NCBI GenBank assembly: GCA_018873225.1
Contig: JAEILZ010000007.1
Coordinates: 3,038,001-3,102,000, forward strand
DNA from: [Phialemoniopsis] sp. UDSM-2020
Taxonomy: Eukaryota; Ascomycota; Sordariomycetes; Thyridiales; Thyridiaceae
Direction: 5' to 3'
DNA: 64,000 bases
Under the pieces are notes generated by a model that saw only the letters and a program-made list of their open reading frames with translations, did no database searches and was not told the DNA's origin. Every line of letters starts with the position of its first letter. The stretch's first letter is position 1. Made by a program: the position numbers and the translations under genes. Of this stretch, positions 11,034 through 22,862 are shown piece by piece.

Positions 11034-12004
11034 AGGATGGGAACGCCCAAATCATGAGCCGTGCTGTGGCTTTCGAAAAGAGTTGAATGTTACAGGCGGC
11101 CCCCCATTCTGTCATAGAGGAGGCATGCTGTTAGATATAGACACCATGGCCGGGTTGTTTTTCACCAAAAGAAATTCGTGTAGGATCGATAGAGTCGGGA
11201 CGGTGGAAGAAAAAAAGAAGCGCTGATGAAAGAGCATTATTTCATAACTCCAGATTTGTCCATGTGTTTTCTCCCTTTGCTGCAACGCAATCAATCAATT
11301 CTGTGTGATACTGTCAACTTGCCAAGTCAGTGTCAGAATCGTTTGATTGTGCTTGACCAGTTATTATCTGGGGTACATCCATGACGAAAACCATCAATTA
11401 ATCTGTCACCCACTTGCTCGTCAACCGTAAATATTACTCTTTGTAAGTCAAGCATGCCACTGTTGATACTGGATCTGGTATTGAGATGCGTTTCCTAGGG
11501 GACTTTTAAGATGAGTAACCTGTAAATGACTAGTGTCTTATTGGGCCAAGCAGCGCTGTCCCGCTTACATTTCTCGATCTCTTGTCACTGTAATTGGCCC
11601 GAACAGCCCCCCCATACCCCAGCTTTCGGTGGTCCGCCCAGTCGCCTCACTAGGTAACTCATTCGATTCCTGCACCGTCACCCTTGGTGAAACAAAGCGA
11701 ACTTTGTCCTGACTAGGCAGTGCCGAGGCTTGCCTCCACACCTACCCAGAATGTAAGATCGATATGTGTGTCGTGGCCGAGCCGGCCGAGGTTCATATCA
11801 TGATAACTCTTGGGTATCACTCCTTCTCTGTAACCCTCTTGCGCGACGAGCAGGTTTGATCAATTGAATTCTTTGAGAAAGAAAGTCTCCATTGCCTCAA
11901 GGATTTTAGTCGATCTTACCTACCGGTCCAAGTTGTAAGCGACAAGGACGAGCTCCTCCCAACCAACACTCCCTCCTGTACGACCACAAAGGCCTCCTCA
12001 CACC
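11034..12004. other. Intergenic between glycyl-tRNA synthetase and the b5-acyl-CoA dehydrogenase
   Basis: 3' flank and promoter. No gene is seen. It contains the possible short MITE relative at 11322-11416. Confidence 0.5.
11322..11416 (+). mobile_element. Possible short relative of the MITE-like element
   Basis: The right end (ATCTGTCACCCACTTG, preceded by AAACCATCAATTA) matches the right end of copy B with about five differences in 29 bases. The left end CAAGTCAGTGTCAGAA resembles copy B's left end. The 95-bp interior is not shared, so this would be a deletion derivative, or chance. Confidence 0.35.
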
Positions 12005-13678
12005 ATGGCCGTCGACGTCCCTTCCAAGACCTTCACCCGCGAAGAGGTCGCCAAGCGTGGCGACAGCGACGACGCCCTGTGGTTCATCATCGACACCGTC
12101 GTCTACGATGCCACCGAGTTCGTCGACGCGCACCCGGGCGGCGAGTCCGTCCTGCGGCAAGTCGCCGGCACCGACGCCACGACGGCGTTTTACAACCTGC
12201 ACCGGCACGAGGTCATCGCGCGCAACGCCGACCTCGCCATCGGCACCATCGAGGGCGAGAAGCCGAGCATCATCAGCCCCAAGCCGGGAGACCTGTGCCC
12301 CGTGCCCTACGCCGAGCCCCTGTGGCTCACGCCGCCGTTCAAGAGCCCCTACTACAACGACAGCCACAGGGCGCTGCGCCGGTACGTGCGCGAGTTTGTC
12401 GACACGCACGTCACGCCCGAGGCGCTCGAGGCCGAGCGCACGGGCAAGCACATCAGCCAGGAGCTCGTCGAGCGCATGGGCAAGAACGGGCTGCTGCACC
12501 TGCGCATGGGCCCCGGCAAGCACCTCGAGGGCGTGACGGAGATCGCGGGCGGCGCCGTCAAGCCCGGCGAAGTCGACTGGTTCCACGACCTCGTCAACAC
12601 GCAAGAGTTTGTCCGGGCGACGGCGCGCGGGTTCCAAGACGGCAACCTTGCGGGCATGACGATCGGCCTGTCGGCCGTGCTCAACTTCTGCAAGAACGAC
12701 GCCCTGCGCACGAGGGTGACGGACGAGGTCTTCTCCGGCAAGAAGAAGATCTGCCTGGCCATCACCGAGGCGTTTGCCGGGTCCGACGTGGCGGGCCTGC
12801 GGACGACGGCCGAGAAGACGCCCGACGGCAAGTACTACGTCGTCAACGGTACCAAGAAGTGGATCACCAACGGCACGTTCTGCGACTACTTTGCCACGGC
12901 GGTGCGGACGGGCAAGGGGCTCAGCATGCTGCTCATCGAGCGCGGCGAGGGCGTCGAGACCAAGCCCATCAAGACGAGTTACTCGGCTGCGGCAGGCACG
13001 GCGTACGTCACCTTTGACGATGTCAAGGTACCCGTCGAGAACCTTATCGGCGAGGAGAACAAGGGCGCCTACGTCGTCTTCAGCAATTTCAACCACGAGC
13101 GCTGGGTCATGGCCGGTAAGATTCTCCTCCCTCATTCATCCCCACCCGCAGAAAGACTAACACTTCCCCCTTCCCAGCCGCCTCGGTCCGCCTCTCGCGT
13201 GTCGTCGTCGAGGAGTGCCTCAAGTGGACGCACCAGCGCCTCGTCTTTGGCAAGCGGCTCATCGACCAGCCCGTGATCCGCCAGAAGCTCGCCAAAATGA
13301 TCGCCCTCGTCGAGGCCAACCAGGCCTGGCTCGAGTCCATCACCTACCAGCAGTGCCAGATGCCCTACGCCCAGCAGGCCAAGCACCTCGCCGACCCCAT
13401 CTCCCTGCTCAAGATGAGCTGCACGCGCGCCGCGCACGAGATCGCCGACGAGGCCGTTCAGATCTGGGGCGGGCGCGGGCTCACGCAGACGGGCATGGGC
13501 CGCGTCATCGAGAACTTCAACCGCACGTACAAGTTCGACGCCATCTTGGTGAGTAATAATGTTCCTTCCCTCCTAGGAGAAGTCGGCTAATCAAACATCT
13601 CAGGGCGGTGCCGAAGAGGTGTTGGCAGACTTGGGCGTGAGGCAGGCGATGAAGAACATGCCCAAGGCCATGTTGTAG
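12005..13678 (+). CDS. Cytochrome b5-acyl-CoA dehydrogenase fusion protein
   Basis: Two-domain oxidoreductase. Exons 12005-13115, 13178-13548 and 13604-13678 give 518 residues. Residues 8-85 are a cytochrome b5 fold with the heme-ligand motif HPGG (His43) and a second histidine in FYNLH (His66). Residues 110-510 are an acyl-CoA dehydrogenase: AITEAFAGSDVAGLRTTAEK (FAD/substrate region), NGTKKWITNG, and near the C-terminus QIWGGRGLTQTGMGRVIE. The flavin would oxidise an acyl-CoA or similar thioester and may pass electrons to the fused heme; that transfer is inferred from the fusion. No clear mitochondrial presequence or SKL-type end is seen. Strong third-position C/G bias suggests high expression. 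The substrate cannot be told from sequence. Confidence 0.93.
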
Positions 13679-14438
13679 ATTTGATAGACTGGAGTATTTG
13701 CTTGAATTTATGCGACTGGAGTATGGTATAGCGCGTTGATATAATACAACATTCTCGAAGTACACCATGCCTCAATACATTGCATGCTCATGAATGCATG
13801 CCATGCTCCCAGATTCAGTAATGCTAAACCGACAGATCAACCAAGACGCATCACGTACAGCGTCACAAGTACAGGAGGCTCACTCAACAGGAGAAGAAAA
13901 CCACACTTCAACAGACCGTCGGGGCCAAACTAGCCCCAAGCCAATATTTGCATCATTCAGCCTCCCTCAAAGCAAAAACGCCGAGAGGTGATCGTTTTCT
14001 TACTACCACGCCGTTAAACTAGCAAGCTGGTGTGAGACCAATATGCACAGGCCCAACCGATGACTCCGTGAGAAATCCTTGCAAAAAGTAACTTTTTTTC
14101 GTCCCCAGTGCCGAATGATGAATTCCTTATTTCCTTCTCTCCCCGAGGTGTCATGATGCGATCAATAGTCCCCATCGTTTCAAAGGTCGTGAGAAATGGC
14201 AGCAAAACAAGTACAAATGAGAAAATGACAAGATGCGTGGTATCCAGATGCCGATGACCGAACCAGACCGGGAGTGGGATCCAATGCTTGCGCGAAGAGA
14301 CTACCCACAAGAAAGGGAGTATATCTTGCTGACTGCGTCCTCGTCCCCAAGACACACCACAACCACGCACAAACGGTCCCCGTCCTCTTCCACGTTCAGA
14401 GGCGGGCGCACAGGTCAGTCACGTCTCCGCGAGCACCC
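13679..14438. other. Convergent intergenic region, 3' ends
   Basis: 3' flanks of the b5-acyl-CoA dehydrogenase and the zinc-knuckle gene. AT-rich start near 13680-13760; no gene is supported. Confidence 0.5.
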
Positions 14439-15741
14439 TTAGTTGTTGGGGCACTCGGACTGGATGTGACCAGGCTGCTGGCACTTGTAGCAGATCTTCT
14501 CGCCGGTCGAGGAGCCCTTGGGGCAGTCACGGGAGAAGTGACCGGTCTCGCCACAGTTGTAGCACTTGCTGCCGTTAACGCAGTCCCCTGGATGTTGGTC
14601 AGTATGATGCACGAGATTCATCGAAGAAGAGAGGACGTACTGGACATGTGGCCGATACCGCCGCAAGAGTAGCAGGTCTTCTGCTGAGAGCCGTAGCCAC
14701 CGCCGTAGCCACCGCCGCCGCCGCCGCCGTAGCCACCGCCGTAGCCACCCTTGCTGCAGTTGCGGGCAATGTGGCCGTGCTCACCGCACTAGAAAACAAA
14801 GTCAGTCTCCGGGCAAATGTCTGCTGTGTGTGGGTGATGTCGATGGCGTACCTTGTAGCACTCAGCGCCGGACTGGCCACCGCCGCCGGAGGGGCCGCCC
14901 TGGGGGCACTCGCGGGAGATGTGACCAGCCTGGCCGCATCGGTAGCAGGTCTTGGCCTCCTTCTGGCCCTCGGGGCAGTCACGGCCTGGGACACGTTAGA
15001 CTATGGCAATGATGGTGACAGGTAAGAGATAATCACTTACTCATGTGACCCTCGTCTGAATAGGAGCAAATCAATGATCAGTTCCTGAAGGTTTCTCAAC
15101 ATCATCATGAGGATACAACTTACTACCGCAGTTGTAGCTGTGTACATTGTTAGTAAACAGACGATAGATACCACAAGAGGAGCAGAAGAACTCACCACTT
15201 AGCCGGGCCGCGCTGGGGGCAGTCGCGAGCCTGAAAAGGATATGTTAGTCAAATCAGGAATCTTCAAGACATGCGATACTGGCGCAGTCCCTCTTCTGTA
15301 ACTGAGGCGAATGTCATCATACCTGGTGGGTGGTTTGGCCGCCTGATTGGAGAATCGTTAGTGACGTCGTACAGATGACAACAGAAAGTGAAAAGGCAGT
15401 GGTGAAAGACGGAAATTCCCTCCAAATTGAAGATAAGTTCTCATGAGGTGGTCCTTTGGCAAGCCAGACACTGAGTCCTCAATGCGCTCCACATCATGAG
15501 AATTCTCGTCAAGTGGTGAGGTGTGGATGAAGTCAAAAGCTTGTTTTGCGATGTCATCTGGTGGCAAGTCCACGCAGACTGCAAACAAGCTCACGTATTG
15601 CAACTCCAGCGACAAGACCAATCGCAACAGCAAGAGCGGCAATGATGCAATTTGAGAGGAGTAGAGACAGTGGTAGGCAATACAGCGGAAAAGGTACTCA
15701 CAGGTGAAGCAAGCTCGGGGTTGGGGAGCGCCGAAATCCAT
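14439..15741 (-). CDS. gis2: Seven-knuckle CCHC zinc finger protein, Gis2/Byr3/CNBP-like
   Basis: Single-stranded nucleic-acid-binding protein; Gis2/CNBP proteins bind mRNA and associate with translating ribosomes and stress granules. Eight exons: 15741-15702, 15342-15323, 15230-15196, 15137-15124, 15055-15041, 14985-14852, 14788-14641 and 14587-14439; 184 residues. All seven knuckles fit C-x2-C-x4-H-x4-[85 protein letters not shown] and [15 protein letters not shown] Gly/Tyr spacer separates knuckles 4 and 5. Intron 1 is 359 nt, far longer than its neighbours, while internal exons are only 14, 15 and 20 nt. Every junction keeps the frame and restores a knuckle, which strongly supports the model. 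Confidence 0.93.
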
Positions 15742-18700
15742 GATGTCGGTGAGGTTGAGTGATGAGTTTGATGTTTGGGTGATTGAGAGATTAGTTTGAT
15801 GGCGTCTAGACAGGCCAGTAAAAAGTCAGTATCGTCTGAAGGGCGGGCGATAGGATGAACCAGATCCTTGGGAACGTTGGCTGGAGACTTGGAAAGATCT
15901 GAAGCGATGAGAGTGGGAATTTGGAAAGGCGCAAAAGTATTGAAGAGTATTGGGAAGGTGGGGTTGGATTTGGGATGTGTGGATGGCGTTGAAAATGGTG
16001 GGCAGGTGGGGTTGAAGGTGAAGAGAATCTGTGGCGCGAATTGGCTGGACTGGCTGGCGGCTGCGCTGGTCTTGTTTTTTTTTTCTGCCGTCGTATTTTT
16101 TGTGTTGGCCTTGTCGAGAGATAAGGTAGGTGCTTTGGGCCTAGGCGGACCTTGAGGTGGACAGATATTGCGATTGATGAGAGTGACGATATGGAGCTCT
16201 GAGAAGGCCAGCCGTAGGATTGAGGATTTTGCCACCTTCCAGAGATACCCAGTAAGATAGGCCTCGTGTAGACTGTGGTGCTGGGAACTGACACTGGGGG
16301 GAAAGAGAGATCGTGGCTCGTTATACTGACCTGATAAAAATCCGACGATGGAGAATTTCAAGATGGTGTTGTTCAGGGAAGAAAAGTGAGGAAGAGGAGC
16401 TAAGAGAAAATAGGTAGATGTTGGAAAGCGTCGAGGGGTTATGTAGTACTGGGGCTAAGGCAAGATCTACAACGCCGGATGGAGAAAAGCGATCTGAGTT
16501 GAAGGTAGGGGCTCCCAGGGCTCAAGGAAGAATTCGACGACAAAAGGGAACAAAGCCAGCCAGGGTCAATGATCTTGTCTGTGTTGAGTATTGTTCCAGC
16601 CGGCATGCAAAGCGCAATGCTCCGAACAACGGGGTACCTTACTTTTGTTGTTTGACCGGGATGAGGACAGCAAGCAAGCTCTTGGGATTTATGGTTGATC
16701 TGCTCATGGGCATGGGACCTGCTATCTTAGGCACAATACACTACATCATCATCTTTATCATCATCGCTGACTTCACTCCCTCTGTTTTAATCCAAGCCAT
16801 TCTCGAGATTCTTGCTCCGTAGATATGAACAAAATAGCAGACAGGGAGACTGGTAGACAGGACAACACATACATCGTCGCCGCCCTATGAGGTAGGTACC
16901 TACATGCTCCACGCTCACAGAAAATTTCAGGCAAATGCGAATTGTGGATGGAATTTTTTTTTTCTCTCTTTACTTTTCTTACATTAGTCGGGAATCTGGG
17001 CCAGCTCCACCTCTTTCTGACAGCCAGTAAGAGGTGGGAATTGAAGCGTTTGCGATGGGACGTTGGTGGTCGCGCGGCAGTCGGACAGGGTTTAAGGCCA
17101 TTCGCTTTTTTGTTGGAGCTGGGCGGGGCATCCCTGTCGCTATCCACGCTGAGCTTCATCCATCGTGGCCCCTTGCACGTAGCGTGGTCTACGTCTGTAC
17201 AAGTACGAAGTACATACCACCTCGTCCAGGGCTCCCTGTCTTTTCCCCCGTCCCTTTCGCCTGAAATCTCGACGGAGAACACGGAAGAGGCTTACGGCTG
17301 GGGTGGCCAGCTTGAAGCTGATGATGATCTGGTACTACCGCATGTTACTTGCATCACAAATCCACATGGTGAGTTGTTCAGGACAAGCACCCCAGGGCGA
17401 ATTGGAGCAAACCCACGACAGGTCTGCACAGCTCACCTGGGATTTGGGATTCCCAGCTTGTCTCATCCAACAGGCCTAAACCTCCTACGTAGCAAGCCTC
17501 CCTCTCACCTGCATCTGCACCTGCACAGCCTTGCTGGTGGTCCCCGACCAAAAGGCGGTGCGGATATGCAGACGCCCGGTCATCCATGTTTTCTTCCTCG
17601 TGGACAGCAGGCTGGCCAGCAAGACGACAAGCATCATATCAAGGGGCTAGGAGGTCCGGTCACCTGCAGTTATATTTGGTAGCGATCCACTCCCAGCCCA
17701 GCATCACATTGTGATCCAATGTGTCGAAGACGCGGTTCGTCACGGGGCAAGGCTAGCGAGGGGAGATGATCGCCATGCACTTGGAATAGATAGTGATGCG
17801 CATGTATGTCGGAGACTCAACTTGACTTTGACTCAATTCTGTGATATCGGGACGGCAGGCGGTAGATCACATCTCAGACAGGGCCCAAGAGAACATTCGA
17901 AGAAGCTTGGCGGAATGAGCCTCGGCCAAGGATTCATGCCGTTGACACATCCCATGCTGGCGATCCAACAGAACGCACCACGACACGGAGTTGCCCGTAC
18001 GTTTGCACCACGATCCGCGCGCCGGAACAACACCAGTTCGTCTGATGATTGTGCACACAGGCTCCTGTGGTCACACTGCGGATCAATCTCGTCTTAGCCT
18101 CAACGCCCGCCGAACCGTTCAGCTGTTGCTGCTGGGCCTCGGTTTGATTGACAGAGCTGCCGTTTGCGGACCACCAATCTATGCGTGGTATGGTACAGCC
18201 ACGAGATATGATGACGTCTTTTTAAGCAGCGCTCGTCGATATTGTCAAGTCGTGAACTCTGGCTTGCTTCTCTATTGCAATCCGCACCTCACGTCGGAAG
18301 GTCGGCCTCCCGTAATGGGCAGGGAGCGTTTGGGTGCAGCGTCCCACATGTGATTTTCAGTCGTCCAAACTCTGGTGCAGGCTTGGATTGGATTGGCATC
18401 GCAAGCACGCTCTAGCCCCAAACTCTGGTGCACGATCGCTGTGGGCGGGTTCATCTAGGATACGACCTTGGCCTTTTCACCGTCCTATCGCTGTAGCATG
18501 TCCATTGTGCGCTAGGCTGTATGACACGTCGGTTCTGGCAAAATGACGACAAACCCCCGGCTCAGGTTGCAACGCCAACCCGCCTGTTTACACGGTCGGA
18601 CTGCCCGAGGCGGTCGATCAACTGCAGAGAAAGTGTGAGACTGTGGTTTGAACCAGGAGAAGAACATCGCAAATGCGACGCTGGGCCGTCAGAAAAGGCA

Positions 18701-19142
18701 AGCAATCCGAGTGGTCCACCACATCGGTTTCAGACACGGACACACTGCTGAATACAGATTGATTGCTGTGTTGTGAGGATGGTTTGCATCCCATAGAGTT
18801 AGAATGGATGGGGGCACCGGAGAGTCCCCAGTGGCCAGCCTGGGGGTGGCTCATGCGCGCCCCCGGACGGACCTTCCCTCGGCGGGGACCCATCAAAGAT
18901 GCACCTGCCATGGCTGCCCCACGTGAGAGGGCGCATCTTGACGCGTTTTTGGCCTGGGAGATCAGCGGACCCTCCACTCATTGCGACGCGTTGAGTGTTC
19001 TTCATGCAGCACCACCACACGACCAGAACCAGCATCGTTAGACAGCAGCGTAGGCGTCATTTTCGAAGCCGGACTTCCAATCGGACTCAAGCGATATGTA
19101 ACTTCCGATAGATACAATTGTACAAATACCTGTGGCTAGAAA
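15742..19142. other. Long intergenic region upstream of gis2 and sae2
   Basis: 3.4 kb with no gene I can support. Nearest gis2 there is a pyrimidine-rich leader (minus strand) with a plausible 5' UTR intron: donor CAG|GTCAGT starting at 16330, acceptor CTAG at 15806. The open stretch at 16942-17682 lacks family resemblance and splice logic. An AT-rich CATCATCAT-type run lies near 16745-16765, and a TGACTCA heptamer at about 17829. Confidence 0.45.
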
Positions 19143-21403
19143 ATGAGTGGGTGGTCCAACGATGGTCGCACCGCGCTCTTCAAGGCGCTGGGTGCCGCCT
19201 GTGACCAGATCGACGCCGACATGGCAAAAGGTACCTTGACGGGGCTCCGGTACGATCGAGAGCACTTCGCTAACTCTCAATGCTTTTCCAAGAACAGCGC
19301 GATAGAGAAAATCGGGAGTCCGAGCTAGTCCAAGAACTTGAAGAAGCTCGAGGGCAAGCTTCGCGAGTATCTTCCCTGAAGATCGAGAACTCTATGCTCA
19401 GAGAAACTATCCAGAAACTCCAGAAGTCAAAATCGCCGAAACTTTCATCAGCAGTAAGTCTTCATTTGATCCTCAGGCAACTGCTGCTATGAGCATTACG
19501 TGGCGGCGTGTAAACTAAATCCATGGCGAAGGATGCCGAAGATGTGGTACATCCATCCTCACAAAAGGCCACAGCTTTTGAGGAAGACTTGGGCAAGCTG
19601 CGCGACAAATATAGCCGACTTAGAAGTCTCTATGATCAGTCCGTCAGTCTTCTGAAAAGGAGAAAGGATGAAGTCCATAAGTGGATCGAGTATGCCGAAT
19701 CCCTCGAAGCCAAGATTAAGAAGCTGCAGGCTGAGAGCGAGAGGCAAACGTTGAAGGAATCAGATGCCACACGCTCCAGGATATCCGAGGATCAGAGCCG
19801 ATATGATCAGGACCAGGATGAATTTCCTCAACTTCCCGACTACACTGAGCGGCCGCATGTCAATGCAAGCTTTATCTCAGACCCGAGCACCTCCTTTGCA
19901 CCTCATCGGGATGTAGATGTGCATGTGCCTCCGCGGCGCGCCCTTTCACAACCTCCCGGATCGGAGTCTGATAGAACCGACTCACTACCGGCCACATCTC
20001 AAACAGAGACCCAAAATCCGGAAGGAAATGTTGATGAGCTACCCAAGCTACCGAGCATAGCTAACACGGCTAAGGTCCGCGTCAAGGAAGAGCCTTCTTC
20101 TGACCCTCCCGTCATCGTCTCAGAGAGGGTCGTTCGGAAGCGAAGGAATAACAGTCCCAGCTACTACACGAACGTACCGAAACGTCGCTTCAAGATGGAG
20201 GACGGAGAAACGCCGCCGATGATTACCGAGGAGTCTGCTTACTTTGACCCTGAAGAGAGCATAGATCTTGACGAAGGTCAGAATGACCTACGCACGCCAA
20301 GAAAGCGTCGACTGCTAGAGGAACACTTTGCAGCAAACAACAGAGAGTTCATTGGGTCAGCATCACCAAGAAATATTCCAACATTATCACGGGCCGAGGC
20401 TACGCCACAACTACCCACACCCGTTTCAGTTCTCCAGCCTATCTCGCCCAATCGACGAATCACAAAGGCCACCAGCCGAAAGGACAAAGAGAATCGCAAA
20501 CATAGTCTGAAGAAGGGCGTCCGATTGCTCGCGGAGGATGGCTACAGCTCCGATGCCCAAGCTTCTGATCCTTCAACCCCCCAGACAAATGCCGGCCGGC
20601 TGGATGCTCTACTCAATTCCACGGGTAGCCGACCGAGCACAGTGATTTCGCGGCCGATTAATCGCCTGTCGCGTGATCTGAGCTCTAAGAGAGATACAGA
20701 TTTGCCGCCTCGGCGAACACTCCCTTTTCCTGACAAGGACAAAATTCGAACGCCACAGCCCCTATCCAGCACAAAGCATAGAACGCCCCTGGCGCCTTTA
20801 GCACAGCCTGTATCGGCGACCAGGTCTGCTCCTCCTTTGCGTAGAAACAACGAGACCAGAGGCCCTGGTGCGCCACTCCGCCAAAAGCCCCTATCCAGCA
20901 TGAAACTCGACGACTTCAAGATCAACCCGAAATACAACGACGGCCAAAACTACGCCTTCGCCGAGGTTGTGCGCAGCAGGTCAGAGCGCGAAGGCCTGCC
21001 CGGCTGCACGGACATGAACTGCTGCGGCAAGTATTTCCGCGCCATGGCGGCCTCGGAGCGCGCCGGCAAGGAGCCCTCGTTCCTCAGACTACAGGAGACG
21101 GCCGTCCTGCTCGAGAACTACCTAGGGGAGGACGCGTTCCTGCTGGGCAGCATGACGAGGGAGGAAAAGGAGGAGCTGTGGCTGGCGGCGCGGACGCGCG
21201 AGCTGGCCAACAAGTACGGCAAGCACCGGCACCGGCACCATCGGCGACCGTCGCCGCCCGGATTCTGGAACGCTGATTTTCCCAGTACGCAGGAGGAGGC
21301 GAGGGACCGGCAGGAGGGGCTGAAGATGGAGCAGGCGCTCGTGCAGGAGAGGTACAGGGAGGCTATGAGGCAGGATGGCCGCTGGCTGTTCCGTGATGAG
21401 TGA
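19143..21403 (+). CDS. sae2: DNA end-resection factor Sae2/CtIP/Ctp1
   Basis: Cofactor that stimulates Mre11-Rad50-Nbs1/Xrs2 cleavage of protein-blocked DNA ends and starts resection for homologous recombination. Exons 19143-19230, 19293-19453 and 19532-21403 give 706 residues. Residues 10-160 are predicted coiled coil (tetramerisation region in this family). A long disordered Ser/Pro-rich middle contains several S/T-P sites, candidate CDK targets. The diagnostic C-terminal domain starts near residue 542: LDDFKINPKYN, then CTDMNCCGKYFRAMA with the paired cysteines, then KHRHRHHRRPSPPGFW near residue 647 and DFPSTQE. The intron 1 acceptor is TTTTCCAAG, since the AG three bases further leads to a stop. 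Ortholog assignment rests on the C-terminal domain. Confidence 0.93.
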
Positions 21404-21896
21404 CCACCGTTGGCTAGTTGATACCCTGGTTTGAGAATGGAATGGCCAGCTGGGTGAACGAGGCCTGTACGATGTATGATCTTGCTTCTTTAAGGTGAAC
21501 TGTTGTTTGGTATCTGGGTTACGGATAGGGAAAAAGCGATTCAGGGGCTTCTCCCTCTGAACTAGCTCAGCAGGCTTGCTCGCTACTGTGACTACGTCTT
21601 TCAGGTCTAAATGATCCCAAAGCAAGCAAAATGTAAAAGAAATGATCAACAAAGTCGTTTGACGTGAAAGGTGACACGAGAAGCTAAAAGATTGGATGAA
21701 AGGAAAGGTTCTCAGGGGGGCAAAGTGAATGCGTGGGGGTCTCAATGATTCACATCTCACAATGTGAGACCACAACGAATTTCTCCTTTGACATAAGACT
21801 AAAGGAGAGGGCATGCTACAAATAACATCACCGATGTGGCCTCGCTCTTCTTGACTTCTCGTTCTACAGTCCCTATCTCAATGCCAGATTGAGATT
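21404..21896. other. Intergenic between sae2 and the nucleotidyltransferase-like gene
   Basis: About 490 bp of 3' flank and promoter. Nothing else is recognised. Confidence 0.5.
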
Positions 21897-22763
21897 ATGG
21901 ATGACACCGTGTCATGTCACGTCGAGGATATGGGACTTCACGCGGAACAAAAGGTCGATAGCAATTTCACGTCAACTTCCAAGAACGGCATCATCACAAA
22001 GGCAATCGGCGAGAATGCAGGCGAGACTTCGTCGAGTTTACCCGGTCCAACTCAGCAGGAAGCTTTTCCAGGTCTGAGAGACTTCACAGGCTGCCGTGGT
22101 CATGGCCTCGATCATTTGCGCGAGGTGCTCAAGCACCTCAGCGAAGCCGACATACCTGCCTGCGTCGTCGACGTGAACGCCTTACGCTATTACGGCGCTG
22201 GTAGACTTACAAATGCATGTGCACCTCTTGATCACCTTCGTTTGATACTCTACGGCTGCTAATTGAAAGGATAACAGGAATGGGATATCTGCGTCCCCAC
22301 GGATCAACTCCAAGACGTGGAGGCCATCTTTGACGCGAGCGAGCAGTATGAGCGAGCCGACCCGCCGCCGCCACTCTTTGAATCGTTTCGTCACCTAAAC
22401 CCCATCTTCAAGCCTAAGAATATTGGGTTCTACTTCATCCTCAAGCCATCAGACCAGTGCTTCATTGACCCACGGCCCGAGTGTTGCGAGCTGAGCAGGA
22501 ACAGTATTCCTTACCCACAGATGCCGCAATTTGCACGATCTCTGCTCGTGCTGCAGAATGACTCCGATATTGCGGATTTCATTGACGGCATGGACCTGGA
22601 CGAGCAATGGGGCGAGGAGAAACTCGACTTTGAGGAGTTGCAGGTGAAAGGCCTCGAGGCTACCAGAGTGTGGAATGAGGCCCTGGAGGACCTCGACCTG
22701 GGTATTTTCAATACAAATATCGACTACAAGCAGCGATGGAACGAGGTTTGTAGGTTGAAGTAA
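21897..22763 (+). pseudogene. Nucleotidyltransferase-like fungal protein, probably truncated by an in-frame stop
   Basis: Exons 21897-22214 and 22278-22763 give 267 residues. Residues 60-125 have a nucleotidyltransferase-like core: HLREVLKHLSEADIPACVV, then LRYYGAGRLTNEWDICVP, a form seen in uncharacterised fungal proteins where [DE]W[DE]-I-C-V-P follows the strand. The catalytic DxD is not intact, so activity is doubtful. The join needs a GC donor (AAT|GCATGT); no GT donor keeps the frame. The frame stops at TAA (22761-22763), yet the same frame continues for 32 codons with protein-like content (GRYKTRWRSWIKKDMDP) to a TGA at 22860-22862. It may be a decayed gene, an allele with a nonsense change, or a sequence error. 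The role is unknown. If the first stop is real and natural, treat it as a normal 267-residue gene. Confidence 0.6.
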
Positions 22764-22862
22764 GGGAGGATCGAGCCGATGAAGAAGGGACGGTACAAGA
22801 CGCGGTGGCGCTCTTGGATTAAGAAGGACATGGATCCGAGACAAAGAAAGAGGTCGATATGA

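Noticed and set aside
11906..13135. 409-codon open frame on the minus strand
   Set aside because: Antisense shadow of the GC-rich b5-acyl-CoA dehydrogenase exon; composition Arg/Ala/Val/Leu-rich with no family.
15591..16361. 256-codon open frame on the minus strand over the gis2 leader
   Set aside because: Begins at a non-ATG codon, overlaps gis2 exon 1 in another frame and looks like a pyrimidine-rich 5' leader.
16942..17682. 246-codon open frame on the plus strand
   Set aside because: No recognised domain, atypical composition (His/Leu/Gly/Pro-rich), no splice structure; likely chance.
17829..17835. TGACTCA heptamer
   Set aside because: Isolated in a gene-poor stretch more than 1.3 kb from the nearest start codon; expected by chance at this window size.
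21122..21814. 230-codon open frame on the minus strand
   Set aside because: Overlaps the conserved 3' end of sae2 antisense; no domain.
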